A stretch of DNA of 64,000 nucleotides, from NCBI GenBank assembly GCA_021399435.1, contig JAJTUP010000029.1, positions 496,001 to 560,000 on the forward strand, read 5' to 3'. Source of the stretch: Diaporthe sp. PMI_573 (Eukaryota; Ascomycota; Sordariomycetes; Diaporthales; Diaporthaceae). Below, piece after piece: positions 34,731 to 46,598 of this stretch. The stretch's first letter is position 1. Each line of letters opens with the position of its first letter. The notes below the pieces were generated by a model. The model was not told the DNA's origin. It ran no database searches and saw only the letters and a program-made list of their open reading frames with translations. The translations under genes were made by a program, and so were the position numbers.

Positions 34731-35493
34731 GATGGAAGTCTGTATGTACTGGCAACGAGTAATTGTTGAAGCTTTTGCTTGTATCGAAGGGGATATAAAA
34801 GACAGATGCTTCGGTTGGACATGACCTTGCGGCTCTGTGCTAAGGTAGCTACAGGATTCAACTTGAGGCTTCTTTGGAAGATAGCCCATTTTTCCCGCCT
34901 GGAAGGGCGCAGCTGCAGTCTGCCCAGAGGGCTCACAGAGTACCGATCAGCCCTGGGTTGATGTGTGGCCGCATGTACTTGGGTGGCACGAGCCGTGTCA
35001 GCTGGTATTGGTAGCGCCACGGCTTACGACTGGTTTTGGCGAGATCTCCCAGGGGCTGTGAGATGGCCTGCCAGGTATGACAAATTTTCAGCTTTCCCTT
35101 TGGGGGAAGTAGAATAATTCGCGGGGTTGAGATCTGCTGGCCCACATATCACATAAATATCTATCAGAGTGGGCTGTGGGTGGCACGGCAGACACCGTGT
35201 GCAAGGCAGAATTGGGGTTCATAATCTGGTTCAAAAGTTCTTGGATAAACAGGCAAACCTTTATCAACAATTATTCAGCCGTGAAAGTGCGGTGCGTGGG
35301 TCGATAAGCCTGCCACTGAAGCCTGAACACCGCTACAACGGATCCCGTCAAAGATGAACGGGCGCCGATTTGCAAAAGCCCATATTTACAATACAGCCTA
35401 GCAACAACTCGTCTACATCTAATCACTTGCGTAGGCTTCTGTGAATACCTGAGGGCTCAACCTTTGGGCACCGTCTTTGCCCGAGCCGCAAGG
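34731..35493. other. Spacer between two minus-strand genes
   Basis: About 760 bp. It contains the leader of the CorA-like gene and the 3' flank of the next gene. No additional gene was recognised. Confidence 0.5.
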
Positions 35494-36250
35494 TTATTCT
35501 CTTTCTGGGTGATAGTCCGACCTAAGCTTGTACATTTCCTCTTTATCTTCAGGCGTCAAGTGTCGTGGTATGTAGAATACGTAGGAGTCATTAGTGGTGT
35601 TCTGTGAACCGGAGATTAGTACTGGGACCTTGTGGACCTGGCGCAATGAATCCAAATACCACTAGGTGCGTTGGAAGACCTACGGCGACTTCACCGAAGT
35701 GACACTCTGGAAACCTGTTCTCGAGCCACTGCTTCAAGCTCTCCCAATCCAGGTTGTACGTGGGATATGACTCCGTATGGGGGACCATCCGCCGTGATTT
35801 TCTTTTGGCGTTTCTCTGCAGATCCTGAGACGCAAAGGTCCCTATAGTGAAGCGACGAGTATCATTGGTATCGGATCGACCCTGGGGCCTGAAGCTGAAT
35901 CGGCTGGTCACTGTCGAATTTGTTGGAGTACGGAGCTCGACACGCCGATGCTGTGTTGGCACTGCACCAGGACTGGTCGCCGCGGCGGGGAGGTGCTGAT
36001 TTGAGGGCGTTGCAAAGGGGCCGTGGGCGCCACTCATCACCGGGGTTTCAGACCCGGTACTCGCTACCGAGATGTGTGAGCTTTGAGGGTCGACGTCGCC
36101 TGAAGAGGGGTCCTGTTGGGTCTCGGGAGGGGTTGCAGCGGCAGTAAAAGAGGGCGAGTTGTTCACCGGAGACAGGCTGGGAATAGGCGGCGGCACTGGC
36201 TGGGGGCCTCGCCCCAAAAGCCGACGAACGAATCCTCGCAAGTCGGTCAT
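35494..36250 (-). CDS. Hypothetical protein divergent from the kinase-vWA gene
   Basis: Two exons (36250-35684 and 35601-35494) joined by an 82-nt intron with donor GTAGGT and acceptor CACAG give 224 residues. The splice is supported because it adds a charged helical end (FYIPRHLTPEDKEEMYKLR) in place of a low-complexity tail. The N-terminal two-thirds are Pro/Ser/Thr-rich and probably disordered. A short folded segment (LDWESLKQWLENRFPECHFG) precedes the C-terminal piece. I do not recognise a family. It lies head-to-head with the kinase-vWA gene about 1.8 kb away, so shared function is possible but unproven. Confidence 0.6.
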
Positions 36251-37493
36251 TGCCAGGTGCTTTCGCTCAGAGATCGCGATTTTGTGTTATAGAAAGACTG
36301 TCTCGTTCGCCGGGGGCGACAACTCTTTTTCAATACAGAATAGTGTGAACAGAGAGGTGCAACCATTCATATGTTCATATGTGCAGAATAATTTACACAG
36401 CCTCCATGACGTCGGACAGGGAATCGATCTTGTACTGGATCGCAGCAGGTTATCTAGGTACGCTTCCAGTGAGAAGACGCCCTAGATGGGTCTTGTGGTG
36501 GCTGAATATGAGCCAGTGTTGCGCTAGCACTCCCTCCACCGCTTCTCCTGGCCTCTCTTTCTGGTCCCCTCTGAAGGCCCATACTGCTTTGAGCGAATGT
36601 GCATCTTGCTGCGCCTGCATGCAATCGCAGACTGCAATGAGCCACAGTTTGACACCCTACTCTCCTTTCCGCCGGGATCGATGGCATAGGCAAACAAAAG
36701 GCTAGCAGCATGGCCAGCATAGCAAACTGTAGCCTTCGATGTAGCCGAGCAACGTTACCTACCCTCGGAGCATGATCGGCGAAGAGACACGTATATTGTG
36801 ACAGCTGAACCATTAGCAGTTCGTGCCCCGGGCGGCATTGCGGCTGATTTCAGCCAAGATAACTGATTGATTGACTCGGTGGCCAACGGCCAGGATAGCG
36901 TGGCGTTCCACATCGTGAATTTAAGATCGTGCTGTGTCAATACACACGTGCCCTTAGTCGCTAACTGGTTCATTTCTCTCCAATATGATGTTATTATGTG
37001 GGATCTCTTGCACCGTCGCAGCTTCGGACAGACCTTGTCCAAGCGGCGTGATTCCTGTCAGTGGGCCCGCGATAAACATCCGGGCCGGTCCGTAGTGCAC
37101 TCAAACAAGCATTATCTCCGACGAGCTTACTCGAGCTATTGTTATTGTTATCGTCCTGGTCGATATATATGCTAACTACCTGTGCCCCAAACCCGCCCCT
37201 CGAAACCGAGACTCACCTCTAGATATGTAGTAGATATCGACAGCTGTGAAATACAAATATGTGCTCGACCCCGCATAAGGACTCACGCTGCCGCCTGTCA
37301 GTCAGAGCCCAGACAGTACCTGAACACTGCATTTCACCGTGCCCAAGACGCCCGAATTCAGTCTTTCGGTTCGCTCGTTCACACCTCCCACTCTCCCAGT
37401 CATTCCCACTGTTGCAGCAGCCACTTCGTCACTGTGTTTCACAATTTCTCTGCCCGCGACACCGACCCTCTCTATCCGGCAACCCATTTGCAA
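36251..37493. other. Divergent promoter region
   Basis: A 1.2-kb region between the minus-strand hypothetical gene and plus-strand genes. Only short overlapping frames occur. C/T-rich stretches near 37,380-37,480 suggest a fungal core promoter before 37,494. Confidence 0.4.
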
Positions 37494-37963
37494 ATGTCAT
37501 ATCACTTCGAAGGCAGCGGCGAGGTCTTTGTTCCGAACGTCATCACGTCCCGGGGCCTCATGAAGTCCAGCAGCAGCCGCGGCGATGAGGCCGACTCGGA
37601 GAACCTCTACATCGTGCAGCTGCCTCCAGGGCTGGCATGTGTAGAATTCTCACACTGTGCCCCCGGGTCCTCAAAGGGGTTTAGAGGTGACACTGCCCGG
37701 CCCTAACCAGGGGGCAATCTTGATTAAGTCTAGGTAAGACGCAGTGTCGGGACTGCCCCTCTTCAGGGTCCAGCTCTCGAGTACAGAGCCTTGTCGGTGC
37801 CATCTGCATCTACAAACTTTCACTTGTTGCCTTCAGTCTCTTCCTCCTAGTCGCTGAAGGCTCTCAGAACAGACCGACAGAGTCTCCCCACTCTTCTAAA
37901 CTCGACGACCGAGCCGTATGCAATAACGGAAGCTGTAATCGCAAGCGTCTGCCGAAGCGCTAG
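37494..37963 (+). CDS. Possible small multi-exon gene upstream of the kinase (uncertain)
   Basis: An ATG at 37494, after a pyrimidine-rich leader, opens a 70-codon frame (SYHFEGSGEVFVPNVITSRG..NLYIVQLPPG). A separate frame ending at 37963 encodes a hydrophobic helix (LSLVAFSLFLLVAEG) and a basic end (CNRKRLPKR). A good donor (GTAAG at 37733) and an acceptor near 37,770 lie between them, but no combination I tried keeps one frame from the ATG to the final stop. It may be a small membrane protein gene, a broken gene, or chance. Confidence 0.25.
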
Positions 37964-38012
37964 TTGGGGATCGACGGGCCGAGGACCTGGTCACAGACGC
38001 TTGAATGGTACT

Positions 38013-41000
38013 ATGGCACGTATGGCAACTGTCATAGATCCCGGGCAATACGGGCAGAACGCCCTAGACGACTTCAAGCGCGAACTCGAGGCAGCACAGA
38101 GATGGTCGATCATCGACGACCGCCGTTTCATACTCGCCAGCCGAATCTCACACTGGCTACGAGCCCCATGCGACGGCAATGCGACACCGGAAGGCAGCAC
38201 CAACGCTAGGCGCATCCTCGAAGCCTTGTACGGACTGAATCATGACCGGCCTGCCGAGATCGACTTGCTTCTGGGACACATGGCGCAAGACAACAAGGAC
38301 TGCTGGCTGCGGATATTCGCCATCCTGCTGCAGATGGAACACAATGGGCAAAACATGGGCAAACATATATATGCGCTGTTTAAGCAAAAGATCTTGGACG
38401 CGTCTATAGGACACCTCACAGAAAGCCATTTGGAGTCTATGTTCAATGACGTACTAGTAGGCTTTGATGACACTGACTCCAAGAGGCTTGCCAGTCAGTT
38501 CACGAGTCTGCAGTGGGAGCTTTGCACAAGGGAGACACTTCACACTCAGGGGCGTGTCTTCACTCACGGCAGCAACATGATCATTCCTGTGACCAAGAAG
38601 ATTTTACTGAAGGAGGGAGGAACGGGGATGCTATACATAGTCGAGGTTCCGACAGAGTGTATTCCCCTGACTTTGACGGAGGAGATCGAGGGGAAACACT
38701 ACACCAGATACAACGAAGACGGAACTGAAGGAGAGGTGAGTCAAATGAGATCTTCAGGCAGCTACTCTTTTACCTGACTCGCGATCACTGCATAGGTTCG
38801 ACAATTCGCCTTGAAAGTTCTCAACCAGCGAGGACCTTACGAAGATGAAGAAAAGGCTTATCAACACCTCCGACAAGAAGACGGAATCATTCGATGCCTT
38901 GGAAGCTGGGTGATGAGGTTGAAGGGGCCCGAAAGAAGTGCCAAATGGGAGCAATATTATCTTTTGCTTGAATATGGGGCGTATGATCTGAGCGAGTTCT
39001 TTTCCCTCTATCCGGCGCCGAGTACAACCGAAGAGATCATACGGTTCTGGGAAGCACTCAGTCATCTTCTCACCGCTCTCGAAAAGATCCATAGGTGCAC
39101 AACTCCAGCTACCAAGATACTCTTGCTTGGGTAAGTAGGGGATTCATCTGATCCTGGCTCGAACACTCATACTAACCACGCAGCCTGCAGCTGGCATTGT
39201 GATATTAAACCTGCCAATATCATATATTGCAAAGATGGGAAAAGGAAAGGATGGAAGATTGCAGATCCCGGCTTCGCCACATTTGCAGAGGAAGCGCGCG
39301 TCAGGAAGCGGGAAGGCCTGCCCGTCATTCACGGGAAGGGAGGCACAAGTGCCTATGGTGAGTAGATGAATTCAAAGGTGGTAGTGTTTTTTTTAATGAC
39401 TTTACAGGCGGCCCGGAATACCCAGACGGCGACCAATCTCCGGTGTCCCAGCGTTTCGATATATGGTCCCTAGGCTGTGTCTTCTCTGAAGCCGCGACTT
39501 GGATTGCACTTGGTCATCGAGGCATCAAACTTTTCCAACTTGTAAGGAAGTCAGGCCAGCTGGGTGATGAGCACAATGGCCTTCAGCGAAGCAATGCCGA
39601 GACTGCAAGCTCAATCAGTGACGTCGACGACAATTCATTGATGGGTATTCAGGGCCTGGATCGATTTCACGACGGAAGTAAGATGTCCTCTACCGTCAGG
39701 GAATGGCACGAACACGTCCGGCAAGCACTCCGCCATTGTGATCCTGTGACGGAGAAGATTCTTGGAATTGTGGAGAACAACATGCTGCAAGCAGACCCCA
39801 AGAACAGAGGTTCCGCCTTTGAGGTGTCTGAAAAGGTCAAATCCTGTCTTGACTTCGCGCGAAGAGACGCGGAGAAGACGGGATTTTACAAGGTACCTAG
39901 CTACTTCAAGTTTGCCATCCATCAGGAACAGCAACAAGAGTCACAGGTAATACAAGACCGGATGGCTAAGGAAGGCTCGGAAGAATGGAGGGACAAGTAC
40001 AGATCAAAAGCTTTTATCGAGGCAACGAAGGAACCGCTCCTAGCAGGCACCCAGCTCGATGACCATGAAGGACCTTTCGACACTTTCTCTAGTGTACACC
40101 CGAATCTACAAACGAGGACTAACTTGCAAAGATCCAGCACATGCTTCACCGGACTCGGACGCAATAGCTTTTGCGAGTCGGCCCCTCTTCAGACTCAGCA
40201 CGACAGCTCACAACCGCCGCTTGATGTTTTACATGCCGACTACATGGAGGCTAGGAGGCTACTTGAAGTGGCAGGCTGGCGTTCGGGCACGCTGGAAATC
40301 CCACAGAGCCCTGAAACAGTCACAGAGACCACTAAATCGCCGCAAAGTCCCCAACGGCCCAGGTCTTCTGCGTATAGTTTTACTTCACTGCGTTCTCCGC
40401 AAAGTTCGACAGAACCTTCGCGATCAAAGTCGAACAAACGCCCCATGTCGCTCATGCGAAGGCTCATAGGCACATCTTCAAAATCGAAGCCCACAAGCTC
40501 TCCAAGATCATCAGCGCTTTCGCCAGTAGATCCTGTTGCACCGTTCTCGGGTCAAGAATCAGTAGAGGTACAGAAAGCAGGAGGCCGAATGAGAGGTCGT
40601 GAGAATTCCGAGCCTTCGATTCATCGCTATGAAAAGTTTGACACCTATTTCAAAGGAAGAGACATTGTAAGGGCTCACTCGCTCAGAAGATATATCAATC
40701 TTGCATCTGCTAACGACGTTGCATCCAGGCGTTTCTAATTGACAATGCGCCCAGTATGGACGATCACTGGATCTACGTGAGGGATCTTGTCTCTGTTCTT
40801 GTCGCCTTTCTTTATGGACAGGACGATGACGGCATTGACCTTTATTTCACCTCATCCAAACAGCTGGTCGGCACCTTCCACGAGCCGAAACAATTTGTCG
40901 AGGAGATGAATAAGTATCGGCCAAATCACGGATCTCAGCGCAAGGTCTTCACTTCGGTACATAACACACAGTCTGACTTTCTGCCGCCGGACTCGATCCC

Positions 41001-41762
41001 ACGGGCCACCACTGCTTCTACGGCGTCATCTAACGAGCTAAACGAGAACATAACCGAAGTTCTTGATGGAATCCTGGAGAACTGGTTGAACAACTTCATA
41101 GAGAAGGAAAAGAAGAAACTCACCTTGATCGTCCTCACCGACGGGGTGTGGCCCGGAGTCAGAACCAAAAGAATCGTAACCAATGGGATCATACACACCC
41201 TCGAGAGGGCGCAGAACAAGAAGATGCTGAGGAAGCAGCTCGAAGAGCGGGGCCTGAGCATTCAGTTCGTGAGGTTCGGCCACGATGAGGCGGCCATCGA
41301 GGAGCTCGAATACATGGATAATAATCTGGAAGGCGCTGACGGCCAGCCGTTACCGTGAGTCACCCCAATAAGTTCCCAAGAGTTTCCCCCTTGTGTGACT
41401 TGCTTTCATTTGGTGCTAATATATAACCACGTAGTGATATCATCGACCACGAGCCGGCCGACGGCAACATATACAAGATGATCCTGGGCAGTCTCGACTC
41501 GAAATATGATGAGGACACACAGACTTCGGTCGGAGATGGCGATGATGATCGCACGACCCTAGCCGGGACAGATGAGCACGGCGAGCAGGGGTACTATTCC
41601 GTAGACCCAGCTTCAAGCGGCTCTATATCTCATGTTAGTACCTCGAGGCGGGTCAGTACTACTGGGAGGGCTGTTGCAGGGTCCGGGGCGGGATTCGACC
41701 GGCCGAGGCAGGCTCAGACCATACAAGTGGGACACATGTCGAGGCAACATCAGCCTCGTTGA
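38013..41762 (+). CDS. Protein kinase fused to a C-terminal von Willebrand factor A domain
   Basis: Six exons join in frame to 1133 residues: 38013-38735, 38796-39094, 39191-39357, 39408-40666, 40729-41354 and 41435-41762. An all-alpha N-terminal region of about 200 residues precedes a kinase domain. FALKVL supplies the beta-3 Lys (about 248), HCDIKPAN the catalytic loop (Asp 345, Asn 350), and GGTSAYGGPEYP the P+1 loop and Glu of APE. The usual DFG/DLG reads DPG (Asp 366), which keeps the metal-binding Asp but places Pro in the hinge. Helices after DIWSLGCVFSE are normal. A Ser/Pro-rich linker (about 600-800) leads to a vWA-like domain: FLIDNAPSM holds a MIDAS-type D-x-A-x-S (Asp 821), and LIVLTDGVW supplies the later Asp (about 954). 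It is probably cytosolic. Such fusions occur in ascomycetes, with roles unknown to me. Confidence 0.85.
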
Positions 41763-42499
41763 CCTTAGGCATCGCCTCCTTTGGAAGAGGCTTCTGTTGG
41801 CATCATTACTTCTGCGGCGTGGAACAGCTATGACTTACAGATATGATACCCCTTCTGCAATAACAAACGGTTTATATGTTGTGTTCAAGACAAATTCATC
41901 GTCGAGAGTCCGTCTTAACATGATGTCTTGAGCGCAGAAAGAGCTGCCATATGATGTAAGGCAATGTTGACATTACCCGAGGTGTGCGCCTGCTTGTAGT
42001 AATTTATCACTTCTAATTTCTGATATAATTGTTGCAATGCGTACGAGGGCAGGAAGTGCCTGAAAGATGTCTTTACTAGTTTCACTACACGAAGATAATG
42101 ATGCTATGACCAAATGGGTCGTTTGACAAGGCTCAGCACAGTCTGGCATGTGCCTAGACACAACAATCAAAGTGAACGTGACATTGAAATAAGCGCGGTC
42201 AGTCATTAACACTCTTCAGGCTCTTGCATAGCTTGAGATCACTGACAAATTCATCCAGGAATCAATCTGCACTCAGACAAGCAGTCTTACGGGTGGTGCC
42301 TAATGTTGGCAGATCGACAATACTTGCCTATTTCGACATGGGCGGCATTCGTCAGTGGACGACCGAGACATGCCGTTTCTTCCCAACGGACGGGGTCTCC
42401 GACCGAAAAAGGTCGAATGCTGGGGCTTGCATGCTGACTCGGTCGAAAAAGCTGGCAGAGTGGACGAAAGACGGTGGGATACCGGCGGATAAACGGAGG
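41763..42499. other. Spacer downstream of the kinase gene
   Basis: About 740 bp with no supported gene. It leads into the minisatellite. Confidence 0.45.
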
Positions 42500-42620
42500 A
42501 GGAGCGGTGGAGGAGCGGTGGAGGAGCGGTGGAGGAGCGGTGGAGGAGCGGTGGAGGAGCGGTGGAGGAGCGGTGGAGGAGCGGTGGAGGAGCGGTGGAG
42601 GAGCGGTGGAGGAGCGGCGG
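42500..42620. repeat. 11-bp minisatellite, 11 copies
   Basis: The unit AGGAGCGGTGG is repeated eleven times without a break; the last copy has one T-to-C change. The plus strand is G-rich and the minus strand lacks G almost completely. Because 11 is not a multiple of 3, all frames stay open through it and create artificial frames on both strands. These are not genes. Confidence 0.95.
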
Positions 42621-43527
42621 ACAAAGAACCAATGCATGATGCGAATAAGCACTCCGTGAGATGAATTGATCCTCTTTCAAGGTGGCAAAAAAGCTGATTA
42701 AATCTCAACGGCATAAATTTTCAAGATTCGGGTTTTGTTTGGGGGGGGGTTCATAGTTCAGCTCCGTCCGAGGTTGTTCAAAATCCGCCAGGCGGGCAAG
42801 TACCGCAGCCCGAAATGGATTACCAACACAAAGTCGCGCGAGCAAAACGACCATGTGACCAGTGGCTAAGCTAATATAGTGGGTAATTTTCTATATCCAT
42901 GGCATGTAAATCCTGCTCAGCTTGCCCAGACCTCAGTGTCACAACCCGATTCGACCTGAAGCGTATATTTGTCTTCTTAGACCCCAAGGGATTGGGCGCG
43001 CAACTTGGACGGAAGACACTCAGCGCTGGCCACACTCGGGAATCACGATTAGCTCGGGGAGAACTCTTAATTCCTTCTTGCAAGCCTTGCGGAATCACAT
43101 AGGTACCTCATATTCTAGATCTTAGCTGTCGTATGTTGAATTTGAACATCTCCAACGCCGAAGGCTGAATGTACGGAGAACTCCAGTCTTTGTTGGTATG
43201 ACGTGTCTGTTGGGGACAAACAGTACCCTGATTTTGAACATTTCTCAAGTCTGTCTTCTCTTGAATAGATCTTGAGGTAATCCTAGGTACATTCATTGTA
43301 TTCTCGGTGAGACAGATGACGGCGTCTCAGGGTCCCACAAGGTGTACTGGGCTTACCTTTGTAAACAGGATATATTTCAGCCATTGAAACAAAAGCTTCG
43401 GGGTTACCTTGCAAATCCTCCACCATCTCTGCCCATTGCGGACCGCTCACACCCCTAGCATCCTGTGCTCTATTCCAAGAGCCACCATGGACTTTGATTC
43501 AAACAGCACCAGCACCAAGGTGCTAAC
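42621..43527. other. Spacer before the MFS relic
   Basis: Contains a G-run near 42,740. No coding sequence was supported. Any N-terminal half of the MFS gene is already lost here. Confidence 0.45.
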
Positions 43528-44616
43528 AATGGCGTACTATTCACAGACAAGGTCTCCTGGCGCTGGTGCTTGTACATCAACTTGCCCCTCGGGGGCGTCA
43601 CGGTCCTTGCGCTCATCTTTTTCCTTGACACACCGCCGCGCAAGGCGCGCCTCAACACCGACGAGACGCTGCTCCAAAAGATCATGCATTTTGGTTCCAT
43701 AGGCAGCATTATCTTCTTGCCGTGCGTTCTGTGCATGCTGCTCGCATCGCAGTGGGGAGGTATGACATACCCATGGACCGACGGCCGAATCATTGCGCTC
43801 CTCGTGCTCTTCAGCCTGCTCCTCATAGCCTTCGTCGGCGTCCAGTTCTAGATGGGCGAGGACGCAACAGTGCCAGTACGTATCGCGCGGCAGCGCAGCG
43901 TAGGCAGCGCGGCCATCTTCACCGGCTGCGTCGGCACCGCATTCTTCACCATGGTGTACTATCTACCCATCTGGTTCCAGGCAATAAGGGGTGCCTCCGC
44001 TATAGAATCAGGAATCGACACCCTGCCCATGATGATCCCGACCACCGTCGGGAATATTATCGGTGGCGTGTTTGTCTCCGTCACGGGCTACTACACGCTC
44101 ATGATGTTGGCGCTGCCTCCCATCGCTTCCATCGGCGCCGGGCTAATGACGACTTGGTGTCGACGTCTCGACGGGCAAGTGTATCGGGTACCAGATCCCG
44201 TTCGGTCTCGGCATCGGGTTGGGGATGCGGCAAGGCATGGTGGCCGCGCAGGCGTCGCTGCCTCTCGAGGACACTGCCATGGGCACCGCGATGTAGGTCT
44301 TTGCACAGATGTTTGGCGACAGCTTGTTCGTCAGTATGGCCCAGAATGTGTTTAGTACTGACGCTCTTAGGGGGATTGATAGTATTGACGACCTGGGAAT
44401 GGTACCCCAAGCTGTCTTCGATGCCGGGGCTACTATATTGGATGGGTCTTTGGTGACAACCCATCGTTGCTAGCTGAGGTCAAGTTGCAGTATAACGATG
44501 CCATTATAGGGAACTTCCGTATTGTGCTCATCACGACCTGTTTGAGCGCCTTGGGGGCTATCTTCTTGGAGTGGAGGAGTATGAAGGGGAAGAAGGTTGA
44601 GATGGCGGGTTACTAG
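43528..44616 (+). pseudogene. Relic of an MFS drug:H+ antiporter (14-helix, TRI12-like)
   Basis: The sequence begins in the middle of a transporter (DKVSWRWCLYINLPLGGVTVLALIFFL, the central-loop motif of DHA2-type exporters) and continues through several membrane helices to a natural C-terminus (RSMKGKKVEMAGY) at 44616. The first six or so helices are missing. Breaks seen are a TAG at 43849-43851, a frame slip near 44,150-44,165, a TAG at 44294-44296 and another slip near 44,400-44,465. Both TAGs are one transition away from sense codons of the type expected there (Trp or Gln), compatible with C-to-T damage on one strand or the other, but base composition is not strongly shifted. It probably once exported a small molecule. 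It cannot make a transporter now. Confidence 0.85.
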
Positions 44617-46598
44617 TCTATTTTCGGGATGTGTTGGCGCATTCCTCCCTCGCGCTGGCTTTCATTTACATTACTTGTGATTGGGGTTCGAATTTGGCGT
44701 TTCCATATGTAGCGGTACGATTCAAATGCTTCTATGTTTGAGGAGCTTCCTCGCAACATTTCCAACAAACTAGCACGACTCAGAACCTTGGAACCGTCGT
44801 TATGAACCGAAAGACCTTTTCCCTACCCAGTATTTGAATATCTGATCGCGAGGTGCTGGACAGCGCTGTGAATAAGTTCTGTTTGTAGCGGACGTGTGGT
44901 ATATTCACGAGATTCCCTTCAAATGTTTAAATACGGTGCCTTGTATAGATTTGCGCCGGTCCTGCAGACACCCAGAAAGACTAGTATTTTCACTGTTCAT
45001 GCGTTCCCAAACTTTTGTAAATTATGCATCTCTCAGGTCGTTGCTACATGGGAGTGCCGCACAATGCCCTCCATCTCAGTCCTTCTAAGACCAAAATCAT
45101 TATTTTCTTTCAAGTTCAAAGGGTTTGTTCAGGTGTGGTAAGTAGGCTGTTGAAGGGACATGACTATCGATTGTATTTGCTCGGTACAGAGAGGCTCTCG
45201 GTGTATAATCAAATTTCTCATCCATGGCGGCGGTAAATCCGAGAATAAGCAAGACTGCGGATTCACGGAGGCGGAGTTTACGACCCTGAAAGTACAACGT
45301 GGGGTGCTCAGTCCCAGGTTTGGAGAGAGAACACGAGAGATAGACACAAAGGAAAGTCAAAGCATATCATAAGCACTAAAGAAAAGGTGGTGAATAAGTG
45401 AGAAACAAAGATGATATGATCGACGTTCCGCTAGCTTTGCTGGGAAAAGCAGTCAGAAGGTGACGCAACTCTGAAAGAAGAGAATATGGCGCAATCTGGT
45501 TCAAACAAGAAATTTGTGTGACTAGATTCTCTTCATAGTAATTGATCCTCTGTTAGTGAACGGTTGTCATCAATGGCTTCGTGAACGACAAAAGTGTGAC
45601 TAAGCGTTAGGGAATAGTTTATTTTTAAGATCAAGAAACACTTACATGCTCCTAGCCTGCCCATAGCTTCTGTACCGGTAACAACGGGCCACAAATGATA
45701 ACGTCCAAATAAGGTTCTGGTTAGTTCCGGGCCAAGGTTCCTATTGGACGCAAGTTTCCGAAACCTTAATAGATGGAGAGGGAGCAGAACGAGAAATGGG
45801 AACCGGGGAGAGACGGGAGCGACAGACGGGCCGGACGCGCGTCTGTGGGTGATGAGGCTCAACGCGGAAGGGATCGCCTCTCACCTTGGCTTGACCAGGG
45901 CAACTGCAGCTGCAGGCAGGATGACAGGAGAGCGAGTAGGATCCGACAACACTACCACGGGCACGGGGGCTCTTCTCAGCTGACAGTGGGTGGTCGCTGC
46001 CCGGCCCCGGCTGTAGATAAGGGGCACGAAAGGTGTCAGCGCTGCGCTGTCCGCGACTGCCGGCATTATCACGGTGCGTGGGCTGCCGCTGTAGGCTGTC
46101 TGCCAAGGTATCACTTATCACATTTGTTTTTGTTGTCGTTCTGCCGTGGGCAGGACCGTCTAGGATCGAGGCCCTTCGTCAGATCGGGCGGAAACGTGCT
46201 CCCACGGACCCGGAGCAGCGGTTGATCCCGATTTCAGCGAGCCGGGAGTGGTACCAGCTCGCCGAGGACTGATGAGCGGTAGGTCGAGAAGGTTGGCGGT
46301 TTTTGGCAGACAAAAAATGGGAGAGGGTGACAGGTGAATTTGGTCATTCAGGGGCCACTCGATGAGTTCTTGGGCAAACATGACGGCGAGGAATAAAAGG
46401 TCATCATCTGTGATCGTGGTCATTCGGCTTCAGCTTTCACACGCTTCCCTGCCGCCGTACCGTGATATCAATGTCTAGTCTAGTCATCCTATACACGAGC
46501 CTGTACAACCGGAGCCGAGTCTCATGCGCCCGCGAAGCAATAAGCAAAACCAAACTCCCATCCTCCCAAGGTACTCAAGACGACTAGATATGCCGTGT
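44617..46598. other. 2-kb spacer, no supported gene
   Basis: Overlapping frames of 80-150 codons occur at 45,740-46,290. One short plus-strand piece (RKRAPTDPEQRLIPI near 46,190) faintly recalls a loop of 12-helix MFS exporters. It is too short to call. The end contains the 3' flank of the AflR-like gene. Confidence 0.35.

Noticed and set aside
42224..42714. Several frames of 120-146 codons on both strands
   Set aside because: Created by the 11-bp minisatellite, which lacks stops in all frames.
28840..43050. Short similarity around GGAATCACGAT at about 28,850 and about 43,043
   Set aside because: Only about 11 bases match. It is too short to claim a dispersed repeat.
45740..46290. Possible relic of a 12-helix MFS transporter
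   Set aside because: Only a 15-residue loop-like piece is suggestive. There are no helices in a consistent frame.
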